Shown in pieces: positions 46,902 to 56,604 of a DNA stretch of 64,000 bases. The translations under genes were made by a program, and so were the position numbers. The first letter of the stretch is position 1. Each line of letters begins with the position of its first letter. The notes under the pieces were generated by a model, which saw only the letters and a list, made by a program, of their open reading frames with translations, was not told the origin of the DNA and searched no databases. Source of the DNA: Candidatus Streptomyces philanthi (GTDB lineage: Bacteria; Actinomycetota; Actinomycetes; Streptomycetales; Streptomycetaceae); assembly GCA_018114805.1 (NCBI GenBank), contig CP073042.1, positions 2,108,001-2,172,000 of the forward strand, read 5' to 3'.

Positions 46902-46932
46902 TATACGCAATGGATGTTGCATTATACGCAAC
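46902..46932. promoter_or_regulatory. Probable IclR operator upstream of the D-amino acid dehydratase gene
   Basis: Two direct copies of TATACGCAA (46902-46910 and 46923-46931), 21 bp apart. The second lies in the inverted repeat GTTGC-attatac-GCAAC (46916-46932). It ends 19 bp before the ATG at 46952. The region is markedly AT-richer than its surroundings. GTTGC/GCAAC arms suit an IclR dimer. Confidence 0.7.
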
Positions 46933-46951
46933 AAGAACTTTGGGGGGCTCG

Positions 46952-48409
46952 ATGGCCACCGAGAACACCAGGGACGCGGACCAACGGCCCGCGCCGCCGC
47001 CACACCCCACCACCAGGGCGGGCGCCGCAGCGCACGCGAACGGCGCGAACGGCGCGAACGGGGCCGACGGCGCCCACGGCACGGGCACCACCACCCCCGC
47101 CGCCGACGCCGCGGCCAGCCGGCTGCGCCGGGTGCGCGACGCGGTGGCGCCGCTGGTCGACGAGCGGATCGACCACCGGTTCAAGGGGCTGCCCCCGGAC
47201 GCCGACGGCTCCACCGTGGGCGCCCTCGCCACCGAGCGCAGGTCGCTGTTCACCGGCGGCTTCACCACCCCGGTGCTCGCCCTGTCGGCCGAGCCCCTCG
47301 CGCACAACCTCGCCCTCATAGAGACGTACGCGCACCGCCACCAGCTCGCCTTCGCGCCGCACGGCAAGACGTCGATGGCGCCGCAGCTCTTCGAGCGGCA
47401 GCTCGCGCACGGCGCCTGGGGCATCACCGCGGCCCTCCCCTCCCACGTCCGCGTCTACCGCGCCTTCGGCATCCAGCGGATCTTCCTCGCCAACGAGGTC
47501 GTGGACGCCGCCTCGCTGCGCTGGCTGGCCGGCGAACTCACCGCCGACCCGGACTTCCGGCTCATCTGCTACGTGGACTCGGTGCGCGGCGTCGAGCTGA
47601 TGGACGCGGCGCTGCGCGAGGCCGGCGCCGCGCGCCCCATCGACGTGGTGGTCGAACTCGGCGCGGGCCCCGACGCCCGCACCGGCGCGCGCAGCGTCGC
47701 CGAGTGCGAGCTGATCGCGGACGCGGTGGTCGAGGTGGGCACGCTGCGGCTGGTCGGCGTCGCCGGCTACGAGGGCGAGGTGCCACGGGCCGACGACGCG
47801 TCCGTACGCGCCTGGCTGCGCCAACTCACCGCGCTGCTCGCCGCCTTCGACCGGGCCGGACGGTTCGGCGCCGAACCCGCGGAGATCGTGGTGAGCGCAG
47901 GCGGCAGCGCGTGGTTCGACGCGGTGGCCGAGGTCTTCGCGGAGCTTCCGCCGCTGTCGGCCCCGGTGCTCAAGCTGCTGCGCTCCGGTGCGTACGTCTC
48001 GCACGACGACGGCCACTACCGCGAGCTGACGCCGTTCAACCGGGTGCCCGACGAGGGCTCGCTCCAGTCCGGGTTCCGGCTGTGGGCCCAGGTCATCTCG
48101 CGCCCCAACACCGAGCAGGCGTTCCTCAACGCGGGCAAGCGGGACGCCGCGTACGACCTGCACCTGCCCGTGCCGCAGGTGGTGCGCGACGGCCGCACCG
48201 GTGAGCTGCGCCCGGCCGACGGCATCGCCCTGACCGGCCTGTCCGACCAGCACGGCTGGCTGCGCGCCGAGCCCGGCACCCGCCTTGAGGTAGGCGACTG
48301 GGTCGGGCTCGGCCTCTCCCACCCGTGCACCTCCTTCGACAAGTGGCAGCTCATCCCGGTGGTCGAGGCCGACGGCACGGTCACCGACCTGGTCCGCACC
48401 TTCTTCTAG
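46952..48409 (+). CDS. D-serine dehydratase / D-threonine aldolase-like PLP enzyme (DSD1 family)
   Basis: 485 residues, intact, ATG 46952 after gggggg. An Ala/Asn/Gly-rich N-terminal tail with HANGANGANGADGAHG precedes the alanine-racemase-like barrel. The PLP lysine is in FAPHGKTSMAPQLF, and the C-terminal metal site is LSHPCTSFDKWQLIPVV (His-X-Cys zinc ligands of DSD1 enzymes). It converts a D-hydroxyamino acid such as D-serine to a keto acid and ammonia by way of 2-aminoacrylate. RidA next door would clear that intermediate. Divergent from the kinase/IclR genes. Confidence 0.88.
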   Translation: MATENTRDADQRPAPPPHPTTRAGAAAHANGANGANGADGAHGTGTTTPAADAAASRLRRVRDAVAPLVDERIDHRFKGLPPDADGSTVGALATERRSLFTGGFTTPVLALSAEPLAHNLALIETYAHRHQLAFAPHGKTSMAPQLFERQLAHGAWGITAALPSHVRVYRAFGIQRIFLANEVVDAASLRWLAGELTADPDFRLICYVDSVRGVELMDAALREAGAARPIDVVVELGAGPDARTGARSVAECELIADAVVEVGTLRLVGVAGYEGEVPRADDASVRAWLRQLTALLAAFDRAGRFGAEPAEIVVSAGGSAWFDAVAEVFAELPPLSAPVLKLLRSGAYVSHDDGHYRELTPFNRVPDEGSLQSGFRLWAQVISRPNTEQAFLNAGKRDAAYDLHLPVPQVVRDGRTGELRPADGIALTGLSDQHGWLRAEPGTRLEVGDWVGLGLSHPCTSFDKWQLIPVVEADGTVTDLVRTFF

Positions 48410-48532
48410 CCCCACGGGCCGGCCGGCCCCGCCCCCGTTGCGCCGGCCGGCCCACCACCACCCCCGCACGCCCCCACACAGCACCGCCCCCACACCTGTC
48501 AACGCCGGAACCCCGCCCCCGAGGAGCGCCCC

Positions 48533-50152
48533 ATGGACCTGGTCATCCGCGACGTCCGCGTCATCGACGGCACCGGGGGTGCCTCCTACCGGGCCGACGT
48601 CGCCGTCGACGCCGGGCGCGTCGCCGCGATCCACCGCGAACAGGACGGCGGACCCCGGCCCAGCGGTCGGGCCACCCTTGAGGCGCACGGCCTGCCCTGT
48701 CCCCCGGCTTCATTCATCGACATGCACGCCCACAGCGACCTGGGCCTGCTGCGCGACCCCGGGCACGAGGCCAAGGTCGCGCAGGGCGTCACCCTGGAGG
48801 TCATCGGGCAGGACGGCCTCTCCTACGCGCCCGTGGACGACCGCACACTGGCCCAGGTGCGCACCCAGATCGCCGGCTGGAACGGCGGCGGGCCCGGCAC
48901 CGACGACGTGGACTTCTCCTGGCGGAGCGTCGGCGAGTACCTGGACCGGCTCGACACCGGCTTCGACGGGCAGGGCATCGCGGTCAACGCGGCGTACCTG
49001 ATCCCGCAGGGCACCGTGCGGATACTCGCGGTCGGCTGGGACGACCGGCCGGCCACTCCCGCCGAGCTGACCCGCATGCGCGAGCTGGTCGCCACCGGGC
49101 TGACGGAGGGCGCCGTCGGCATGTCCTCCGGGCTCACCTACACGCCGGGCATGTACGCGAGCGACGCCGAGCTGACCGAGCTGTGCCGGGTGGTCGCCGC
49201 CTACGACGGCTACTACTGCCCGCACCACCGCTCGTACAGGGCGGGCGCGCTCCAGGCGTACGAGGGATGGTCACCCTCACCCGGGAGGCGGGCTGCGCGC
49301 TGCACCGGCGCACGCCACCATGAACTTCGGCGTCAACAAGGGCCGCGCGCCCGAGCTGCTGGCCCTGCTGGACGGGGCGCTGGCCGACGGCGCCGACATC
49401 AGCCTGGACACCTACCCGTACACCCACGGCGCGACCACGCTGGTCGCGATGTTGCCGAGCTGGGCCAGCGAGGGCGGGCCGGCGGCGATCACGGAGCGGC
49501 TGCGGGACGCGGAGACCACCGCGCGCATCCGGCACGTGATGGAGGTCGAGGGCGCCGACGGCTGCCACGGGGTGCCGATCGACTGGGACACCATGGAGAT
49601 CTCCGGCGTCACCCACCCGGAGCTGGCCGGCCACGTCGGCAAGACCGTCGCGGCCAGCGCCGCGAGGAGCCGTTCACCACGGCCCACCGGCTGCTGCTCG
49701 CCGACGACCTGGGCACCACGATCCTCCAGCACGTCGGTCACGAGGAGAACGTGCGGACGATCATGCGGCACCCGGTGCACACCGGCGGCAGCAACGGCAT
49801 CCTCCAGGGCGACAAGCCGCACCCGCGGGCGTACGGGACGTTCCCGCACTACCTCGGGAGGTACGCGCGCGACCTCGGCGTGCTCCCGTTGGAGGAGTGC
49901 GTGGCGCATCTCACCTCGCGCCCCGCGGCCCGGCTCCGGCTGCCGGATCGGGGCTTGGTACGGACCGGATACCGCGCCGACCTGGTGCTCTTCGATCCGG
50001 AGACGGTGGCCGCCGGGTCGACATTCGAAGCCCCGCGCACACTTCCGACCGGCATTCCGCATGTGCTCATCGACGGTCGCTTCCTCATCCAAGACGGACG
50101 CCGTACCGACGTCCTCGCGGGCCGCTCCGTGCGCCGCGCCCCCACCGTCTGA
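48533..50152 (+). pseudogene. N-acyl-D-amino-acid deacylase (D-aminoacylase), several frameshifts with no net shift
   Basis: Metal-dependent amidohydrolase that frees D-amino acids. ATG 48533; FIDMHAHSDLGLL holds the His-X-His ligands. AVGMSSGLTYTPGMYASDAE and CPHHRSYRAGALQAYE follow in the first frame. Near 49265 the frame moves so that MVTLTREAGCALH, then (near 49312) MNFGVNKGRAPELLALLDGA and DTYPYTHGATTLVAMLPSWA are read. Near 49660 it returns to the first frame: TILQHVGHEENVRTIMRHPV, GILQGDKPHPRAYGTFPHYL, ending at TGA 50150. The reconstructed length is normal at about 539 residues. It supplies substrate to the preceding dehydratase. Confidence 0.87.
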
Positions 50153-50239
50153 CCCACCCCCGCCCGCCGCCCGTTCCCACGCCCGCGCGTGGCGAGAAAC
50201 ACCGAGCAGGTCCCGAAATGCGCCCGTATGGTGGCCCGC

Positions 50240-51451
50240 ATGCAGGTGATCCGGTCAACCAAGCTCGCAAACGTCTGCTACGAGATTCGTGGCCCGGTCC
50301 TTGAGGAGGCCATGCGGCTTGAGGCGGCGGGGCAGCAGATCCTCAAGCTCAACACGGGAAACCCGGCGCTCTTCGGCTTCGAGTGCCCGCCGGAGATCCT
50401 GGAGGACATGCTGCGCTCCCTCCACAGCTCGCACGGGTACGGCAACGCCAAGGGCCTGCCGGCCGCCCGGCGCGCGATCGTGCAGCACTACGAGACCCGG
50501 GGCGTCGAGCTGGACATCGAGGACGTCTACCTCGGCAACGGCGTCTCCGAACTCATCCAGATGGCCATGCAGGCCCTCCTCGACGACGGGGACGAGGTGC
50601 TGGTCCCGGCGCCAGACTACCCGCTGTGGACGGCGGCCGTCTCGCTGTCGGGCGGCACCGCCGTGCACTACCGGTGCGACGAGCAGGCGGACTGGATGCC
50701 CGACCTGGCCGACATCGAGCGCCGGATCACCGACCGCACCAAGGCGCTGGTCGTGATCAACCCGAACAACCCCACCGGCGCCGTCTACGGCGACGAGATG
50801 CTGCGCGGCCTGACCGACATCGCCCGCCGGCACAACCTGCTGATCTGCTCCGATGAGATCTACAGTCAGATCGTCTACGACGAGGCGACCCACACGCCGA
50901 CCGCCGCCATCGCCCCCGACCTGCTCACCCTCACCTTCAACGGGCTCTCCAAGAACTACCGGGTCGCCGGCTACCGCAGCGGCTGGATGACCGTCTCGGG
51001 CCCCAAGTCCCACGCCACCAGCTACATCGAGGGCCTGACCGTCCTGGGCAACATGCGGCTGTGCGCGAACATGCCCGCCCAGCACGCGGTGGCCGCCGCC
51101 CTCGGCGGCCGGCAGACGGTGACCGACCTGGTCCGCCCGGGCGGCCGGCTGCTGGAGCAGCGCGACGTGGCGCACGAGATGCTCACCCAGATCCCCGGCG
51201 TGACCTGCGTCAAGCCCAAGGGCGCACTGTACGCCTTCCCCCGCCTCGACCCCAAGGTCTACAAGATCAAGGACGACCGGCAGATGGTGCTCGACCTGCT
51301 GCGGGCCGAGCAGATCATGATCGTGCACGGCACCGGCTTCAACTGGCCCGAGCCCGACCACTTCCGCCTGGTGACGCTGCCGTGCGCGAAGGACCTGGCG
51401 GACGCGGTGGCCCGGATCGGCGACTTCCTCACCGGGTACGCGCAGCCGTAG
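50240..51451 (+). CDS. alaA: Alanine-type PLP aminotransferase (AlaA-like)
   Basis: 403 residues, intact. Start ATG 50240 (MQVIRSTKLANVCYEIRGPV), preferred to ATG 50228 because homologues begin here. Fold type I: LKLNTGNPALFGFECPPEIL, GYGNAKGLPAARRAI, VINPNNPTGAVYGDEM, the PLP Lys in FNGLSKNYRVAGYRSGWM, and the carboxylate Arg in DHFRLVTLP. It interconverts pyruvate and alanine with glutamate, and so could link ammonia and keto acids from the neighbouring pathway. Confidence 0.92.
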   Translation: MQVIRSTKLANVCYEIRGPVLEEAMRLEAAGQQILKLNTGNPALFGFECPPEILEDMLRSLHSSHGYGNAKGLPAARRAIVQHYETRGVELDIEDVYLGNGVSELIQMAMQALLDDGDEVLVPAPDYPLWTAAVSLSGGTAVHYRCDEQADWMPDLADIERRITDRTKALVVINPNNPTGAVYGDEMLRGLTDIARRHNLLICSDEIYSQIVYDEATHTPTAAIAPDLLTLTFNGLSKNYRVAGYRSGWMTVSGPKSHATSYIEGLTVLGNMRLCANMPAQHAVAAALGGRQTVTDLVRPGGRLLEQRDVAHEMLTQIPGVTCVKPKGALYAFPRLDPKVYKIKDDRQMVLDLLRAEQIMIVHGTGFNWPEPDHFRLVTLPCAKDLADAVARIGDFLTGYAQP

Positions 51452-51564
51452 CCGGCCGGGCGCCGCGCGGGCCGGGCGCGGGGCCGCACCCCCCGCGGGC
51501 GCGCGATCGCCGGGGCCGTCCCTCCCCCGTACGTCGCGAGCGGTCCGCCAACCCAACTGCCGCA

Positions 51565-51592
51565 CAGAACAGTTGGCGTTCTGCGATACCCT
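51565..51592 (+). promoter_or_regulatory. Inverted repeat and -10-like sequence upstream of the TelA operon
   Basis: CAGAAC (51565-51570) and GTTCTG (51578-51583) form a 6-bp inverted repeat with a 7-bp spacer, followed at once by gataccct, a possible -10. It is 102 bp before the first gene. No good -35 is seen. Confidence 0.4.
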
Positions 51593-51693
51593 ATTCACCC
51601 CTCATTCACCGGACGCCGCCCGGAATGTGGGTTTCCAGAGCGATGCTGCACCCCTGACACACGCACCGCCACCACGGTGGTGCCACGGGGGGA

Positions 51694-52743
51694 GTGAGGC
51701 GTGTGAAACGCATCCTCGGCATCGTGTTGGCGTTCGTCCTCATCAGCGGCGTCATCACGGCGGTCGTCCTGGGCCGGGACGACTCCGAGGCGAGCGGCAC
51801 GACGACGTTGCGCGGCGTCATCGGGTCGGAGAAGGCCGAGTTCTTCCACGACCCCGAGGTGATCGACGCCCTCGCGGAACAGGGTTTCGCCGTGGAGACC
51901 TAGTCGTCGGGCTCCTGGGACATGCAGGGCCTGGACCTCAAGGGCGAGGACTTCGCCTTCCCCGGTAGCTCCTCCCCCGCCCGCGCGCTGGGCCGCGCGC
52001 ACCACGTGGGCGGCGCGCCGCTGCGCCCCTTCTACTCGCCGCTGGTCGTCCTCGCCCGCCGGCCACGAGGGCAGCGGCACGTTGGGGATGGCCCCGTTCC
52101 TGAAGACCGCGGGCAAGGACACCACCTGGCAGTAGCTCAAGGGCAGCGGCGAGTACGCCGAGTTGAAGGGCACCCTGAGCATCGCCAGCACCGACCCGCT
52201 GGCCTCCAACTCCGGCGCCCTCTACCTCGCCACCGCCGCCTAAGTGGCCAACGGCAACCGGACGGTCAACGACGCCGGGGGCGGATCGCGGCCGTCACCC
52301 CGCTGACCCGCAAGCTCACCGCCGCGCAGGGGAGCCAGAAGGTCAACAGCGAGGACCTGTTCGACGACTTCAACACCGGCGTCGGCACCCCGCTGGTGTT
52401 CACCTACGAGTCGCAGATCGCCGCCCTCCTCATCCGCGGCGACACCGTGGACGACCTCGTGGTGCTCTACCCGGACACCACCGTCTTCAGCGACCACTCG
52501 CTGGTGCCGCTGACCGAGAAGGGCCGGACGTTCGGCGAACTCCTCAAGAGGGAAACGACGTTGCGCAAGCTCGCCGTGCGGCACGGGTTCCGACCTGAGG
52601 GCGACACCTCCGAGTTCGCCGCGGCCACCGCCAAGCACGGTACCCACCTGCGCCAGAAGTTGACCGGAACGGTGCAGCAGGCCACGGTCCCCACGCCCGA
52701 GGTGATGCGTGAGATCGCCCGCCGCTCCCGTGCCCAGAAGTGA
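51694..52743 (+). pseudogene. Periplasmic-binding-like envelope protein, heavily disrupted
   Basis: First gene of the TelA operon. GTG 51694 (or GTG 51703): MRRVKRILGIVLAFVLISG is a membrane anchor, then TTTLRGVIGSEKAEFFHDPE and VIDALAEQGFAVET. TAG (51901-51903) follows, then SSGSWDMQGLDLKGEDFAFP in frame. After a shift the third frame carries TTWQ, TAG (52133-52135), LKGSGEYAELKGTLSIASTD, PLASNSGALYLATAA, TAA (52241-52243). A further shift gives VTPLTRKLTAAQGSQKVNSE, LVFTYESQIAALLIRGDTVD to 52743. The SNSGALYL segment resembles the ligand loop of binding proteins. With three stops and at least two indels it is the most damaged gene here. Confidence 0.72.
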
Positions 52744-52756
52744 GGGACGCCCCGCC

Positions 52757-53899
52757 ATGCAGCCACTGCCACCGCCCGACCCGCGCCTGGAATCGCCGCT
52801 GGTCCTCACTCCGCCCGAACCGGCGGCGGCTGTGCCCAGGGAGTCCGCGATCGGCCTGGTGCCGCTCGGCGACCAGGTCGCCTCCGAGATGGCGGCCACG
52901 GCGGCCGAGTACGTCGACTCACTCACCGAACTCGGCGCGGGCGAGATACGCGGCGCCGCTCAGCAATCCAACCGGATGCTGGAGCGCACCGTGCGCGCCC
53001 TGTCCGACACCAGGGGCGGCCCCGACGGCCAGGGCGGCGACGCGCAGGGCCGGGTCTCCTCCAGCCTGGTCGAGCTGCGCCGCACGGTCGAGGACCTGGA
53101 CCCGCGCGAGCGGCCGGGCCGCGGCGCGCGCAAACTCCCCGCCAAGCTGCCCGGCGGCAACAAGCTGCGCGACCACGTCGCCCGGTACGCCTCGGCCCAG
53201 TCCACCCTCAACAAGATCGTCGGCAGCCTGCGGTCGGGCCAGGACGAACTGCGCCGCGACAACGCCTCGCTGCACACCGAGCGGGTCAGGCTCTGGGAGA
53301 CGATGGGCAAGCTCCAGGAGTACACCGTCCTCACCGACGCGCTGGACCAGGCCGTCACCCTACGGGTCGCCGAGGCCGAGGCGCTGCGGGCCGACGTGCT
53401 GTTCCCCGTCCGCCAGAAACACCAGGACCTGCTGACCCAACTGGCCGTGTGCGCGCAGGGCTACCTGGCGATGGACGTCGTACGACGCAACAACGACGAG
53501 CTGATCAAGGGCGTGGAGCGGGCCGCGACCACCACCGTCTCCGCGCTGCGGATCGCCGTCATGCTCTCGGCCGCGCTGGAGAACCAGCGCAGAGTGGTCG
53601 AGCAGGTCAACGCGTTACGCGGGACGACGGAGGAGCTGATCCGGGCCAACGCGGAGATGCTCGCCACCCAGAGCGGCGAGATCCAGCGGATCGCGGCCGA
53701 CCCGGCGGTGGGCGCCGAGACGCTGCGCGCCGCCTTCCAGCAGATCTACCAGACGCTGGACACGATCGACACGTACAAGGCCCGCGCCACCGACGCGATG
53801 GCCGCCACCGTCGCCTCGCTGACCGACGAGCTGCAGACGGCAAGCGCGCACATCGAACGCGCCCGTAGCAAGCCCGAGCTGGGTGGAGACCACCGTTGA
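52757..53899 (+). CDS. TelA-family (toxic anion resistance) protein
   Basis: 380 residues, intact, ATG 52757. Long alpha-helical protein with the TelA pattern: LRDHVARYASAQSTLNKIVG, KLQEYTVLTDALDQAVTLRV, LRADVLFPVRQKHQDLLTQL, AQGYLAMDVVRRNNDELIKG, LRIAVMLSAALENQRRVVEQ. The family is linked to tellurite and cell-wall stress tolerance, without a known activity. It is soluble and probably oligomeric. The stop overlaps the TTG of the next gene. It is the only intact member of its four-gene operon. Confidence 0.88.
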   Translation: MQPLPPPDPRLESPLVLTPPEPAAAVPRESAIGLVPLGDQVASEMAATAAEYVDSLTELGAGEIRGAAQQSNRMLERTVRALSDTRGGPDGQGGDAQGRVSSSLVELRRTVEDLDPRERPGRGARKLPAKLPGGNKLRDHVARYASAQSTLNKIVGSLRSGQDELRRDNASLHTERVRLWETMGKLQEYTVLTDALDQAVTLRVAEAEALRADVLFPVRQKHQDLLTQLAVCAQGYLAMDVVRRNNDELIKGVERAATTTVSALRIAVMLSAALENQRRVVEQVNALRGTTEELIRANAEMLATQSGEIQRIAADPAVGAETLRAAFQQIYQTLDTIDTYKARATDAMAATVASLTDELQTASAHIERARSKPELGGDHR

Positions 53900-55729
53900 A
53901 ACGCATCACCCGACACCTGGGCGCCCACCGCCTGGCCGCCCGTCTGCTGACCGCCCGCCCCTTTCGGGCCCGCCTCCCGGGGCCGTGCCGCCCTGCCGGC
54001 CACCGAGCCCGCCGCCGCCACCCCGCGCACCGAACCCCGCCGCGGCCGGCTCGCCAGGCCGCCGTCCACCACCACCGCCGCCGTGCTCGCGCTGGCGCTG
54101 GCCGCCGGCTGCGCCGGCTCCGACGGTGGGAAGGACGACGACGGCGACGGCGGCAGGCGCGCGCCCGGCACCCTGCGGGTGCTGGCCAGCAGCGAGCTGT
54201 CCGACCTGTCGTCCCTGCTCAAGGACGCCGAGCAGGCCACCGGCGTGAAGATCGAACCGATCTGGACCGGAACCCTGGACGGCGCGCAGACGGTCGCCTC
54301 GGGCCGGGCCGACGGCACGTACGACGCGGTGTGACTGGCCTCCAACGACTACCTGCGACTGCTCACCGGCGAGCGGAAGAAGCTCAGGACCGAGACCCCG
54401 ATCGTCTCCTCGCCGGTGGCCCTCGGCGTGCGCGAGTCCGCCGTCAGGCGGCTGGGCTGGAACCCGGCGAAGGTCACCTGGTCCGACGTGCACAAGGCCG
54501 TCACCGATGGCAAGCTCACCTACGGCATGACCGACCCGATCCGCTCCAACTCAGGCTACTCCGCGCTGATCGCCCTCACCTCGGCGCTCTCCCGGGCGCA
54601 GTCCGCGCTTACCGACGCCGACGTCAGGGCGGCCTCGCCCAAGCTGCGCGAGTTCTTCACCGGCCAGAAGCTGACCTCCGGCTCCTCGGGCTGGCTGGCC
54701 GAAGCGTTAGCCCGCAGGGCCGGCCAGCGGCCACCGGTGGACGCGCTGATCAACTACGAGTTGGTGCTGCTCTCGCTCCAGCGCGGCAAGCTGCTCGGCC
54801 ACGACGGCCAGCAGGGCGCCGACGCCGCCGCGACCGAGCCCGTGGCCGGCATCAGCGACCTGACCGTGATCCGCCCCACCGACGGCGTGGTCACCGCGGA
54901 CTACCCGCTGAGCCTGCTCGCCTCGGCCGACCAGGACGCCCGTGACTCCTACGCCGCCCTGACCCGGTACCTGCGCTCGCCGGACGCCCAGCGGGCGCTG
55001 ACCCGGGAGACGTTCCGCCACCCGGTCAGCTCCTCCGTGCCGCCCACCACCGGCATCTCCCGCGAGCCGCGCCGCGAACTGCCCTTCCCCGGCAGCCGCG
55101 ACGTCGCGGACCGGCTGCTCGACTCGTACGAGAAGGAACTGCGCCGCCCCTCGCGGACCGTGTACGTGCTCGACACCTCGGGCTCCATGGACGAGGAGCG
55201 ACTCGGCCGGCTCAAGGCGGCGCTGCGGAAGCTGACCGGCTCCGACGACTCGGCCACCGGCAAGAGGTTCCGGGACCGCGAGGAGGTGACGCTGATGCCC
55301 TTCTCAGACCAGGTCAAGGAGGTCAACACGCACACCGTCCCAGAGCGGGAGCCGGCCCGGGCGCTCGATCTGATCCGCACGGACGTGGACGGGCTCGCCG
55401 CCGGCGGCGACACCGCGACCTACAACAGCCTGCAGGAGGCGTACCGGCACCTGGGCGAGCGCGCGTCGAAGGCCGGCGACGACCGGTTCACCTAGATCGT
55501 GCTGATGACGGACGGGGAGAACACGACGGGGGCCAAGGCCGGCGACTTCGACGCCTTCTACCGGGGGCTGTCGGGCGACCAGCGCTCCGTCCCCGTCTTC
55601 CCGATCCTCTTCGGCGACTCGGACCGCGTCGAGCTGGAGCACATCGCGGACCTGACCGGCGGCCAGCTCTTCGACGCGGTGGAGGGCTCGTTGGACGGCG
55701 CGTTCGAGGAGATCCGTGGCTACCAGTGA
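53896..55729 (+). pseudogene. Periplasmic-binding / VWA fusion lipoprotein, frameshift and two in-frame stops
   Basis: The likely start is TTG 53896 inside the TelA stop, with a shift near 54075 into the frame giving MLALALAAGCAGSDGGKD, a lipobox. The binding-protein half reads GTLRVLASSELSDLSSLLKD, DGTYDAV, TGA (54332-54334, at an expected Trp), LASNDYLRLL, ETPIVSSPVALGVRESAV, GMTDPIRSNSGYSALIALTS. The C-terminal VWA domain has the MIDAS motif VYVLDTSGSMDEE and AAGGDTATYNSLQEAYRHLG. TAG (55493-55495) falls at FT-Tyr-IVLMTDGENTTG, in the core of VWA. The end is TGA 55727. Extracytoplasmic and metal-dependent. Confidence 0.83.
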
Positions 55730-56477
55730 GCGCGCCGGCCGGCGCCCGTCCGCCCTGCGCTACCTGGAGTCCCGCAAGAACCTGACGGGCTGCGCGCTGG
55801 GCCTGGCCGGGCTCGGCCTGTACGCGGTGGGCGCGGCCGGGCGCGTACGGGCCGGTGGTCGTCGCCGGCCTGTACGGGGCCGGAGCCCTGCTCGCCCCGC
55901 CCGAGCGGCCCGCGTCGCCGGACTTCCCCGCGCCGGGCGGGCAGGTGGAGGCGCTGCGCGCGGACCTGGCGACGCTGGAGGAGTACCTGTCCGGCGTGCG
56001 CTCCCGGGACCGGCTGCCCGAGGAGGCGGAGCGGCTCCTGGACGACCTGACCGCGTTGCTGTCCGCGCTGCTCGACCCGGAGCGGGGCGCGGGCGAGGCG
56101 CTGGCGGCCGACGGCGAGACGCTGCACCGGCTGACCGGGTCATCCGCCAGGACACCCCGGAGAGCGTGGACGCCTATCTGCGCACCCGCTGGTGGTCCCG
56201 GCTCACCCCGGGCGGCCAGGGCCCGGCCGAGGAACTCGGGCGCCAGCTCGGGCTGCTGGTGGAGGAGGCGTCGAAGGTGGCGGCCGAACTCCGGGACGCG
56301 GAGGCGTGGCGCCAGCGGGCGCTGACCCGGTACTACGAGGACCGGGCGGCCCCGGGCGAGCCGGGCGCGGCGGGGCTGGCTGCGCCGGCCGGAGCGGCTG
56401 AAGCGGTGCCCCTGGGCACGCGTGAGGCCCCCGACGGCGCGGGGGCGGGGTCGGCGCCGGAGGAGCGGACGCCGTAG
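55716..56477 (+). pseudogene. Membrane-anchored coiled-coil protein of the TelA operon, two frameshifts
   Basis: GTG 55716 overlaps the end of the VWA gene by 14 bp. It opens RYLESRKNLTGCALGLAGLG (first helix). Near 55840 the frame shifts to VVVAGLYGAGALLAPPERPA (second helix) and LRADLATLEEYLSGVRSRDR, LDDLTALLSALLDPERGAGE. Near 56145 it returns to the first frame: DTPESVDAYLRTRWWSRLTP, LGLLVEEASKVAAELRDAEA. So two helices precede a cytoplasmic helical domain. No known family; conserved with TelA in streptomycetes as far as I recall. Confidence 0.65.
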
Positions 56478-56569
56478 CGGGGTTGCCGGTGGCGGGAGTG
56501 CCGGTGGCCGCCGTCCCGCGGCGGGGCCGGGCGGTCGCCGTGGCTCACCGGCCCGGTGGGGCTTCGTCC

Positions 56570-56599
56570 GGGGACGCCCTCTCGCCAGAGGGCGTCCCC
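56570..56599. terminator. Bidirectional hairpin terminator
   Basis: Perfect 13-bp stem (ggggacgccctct at 56570-56582, complement at 56587-56599) with loop cgcc, between the convergent TelA operon and pckG. The strongest hairpin in the window. Confidence 0.88.
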
Positions 56600-56604
56600 T
56601 CACC

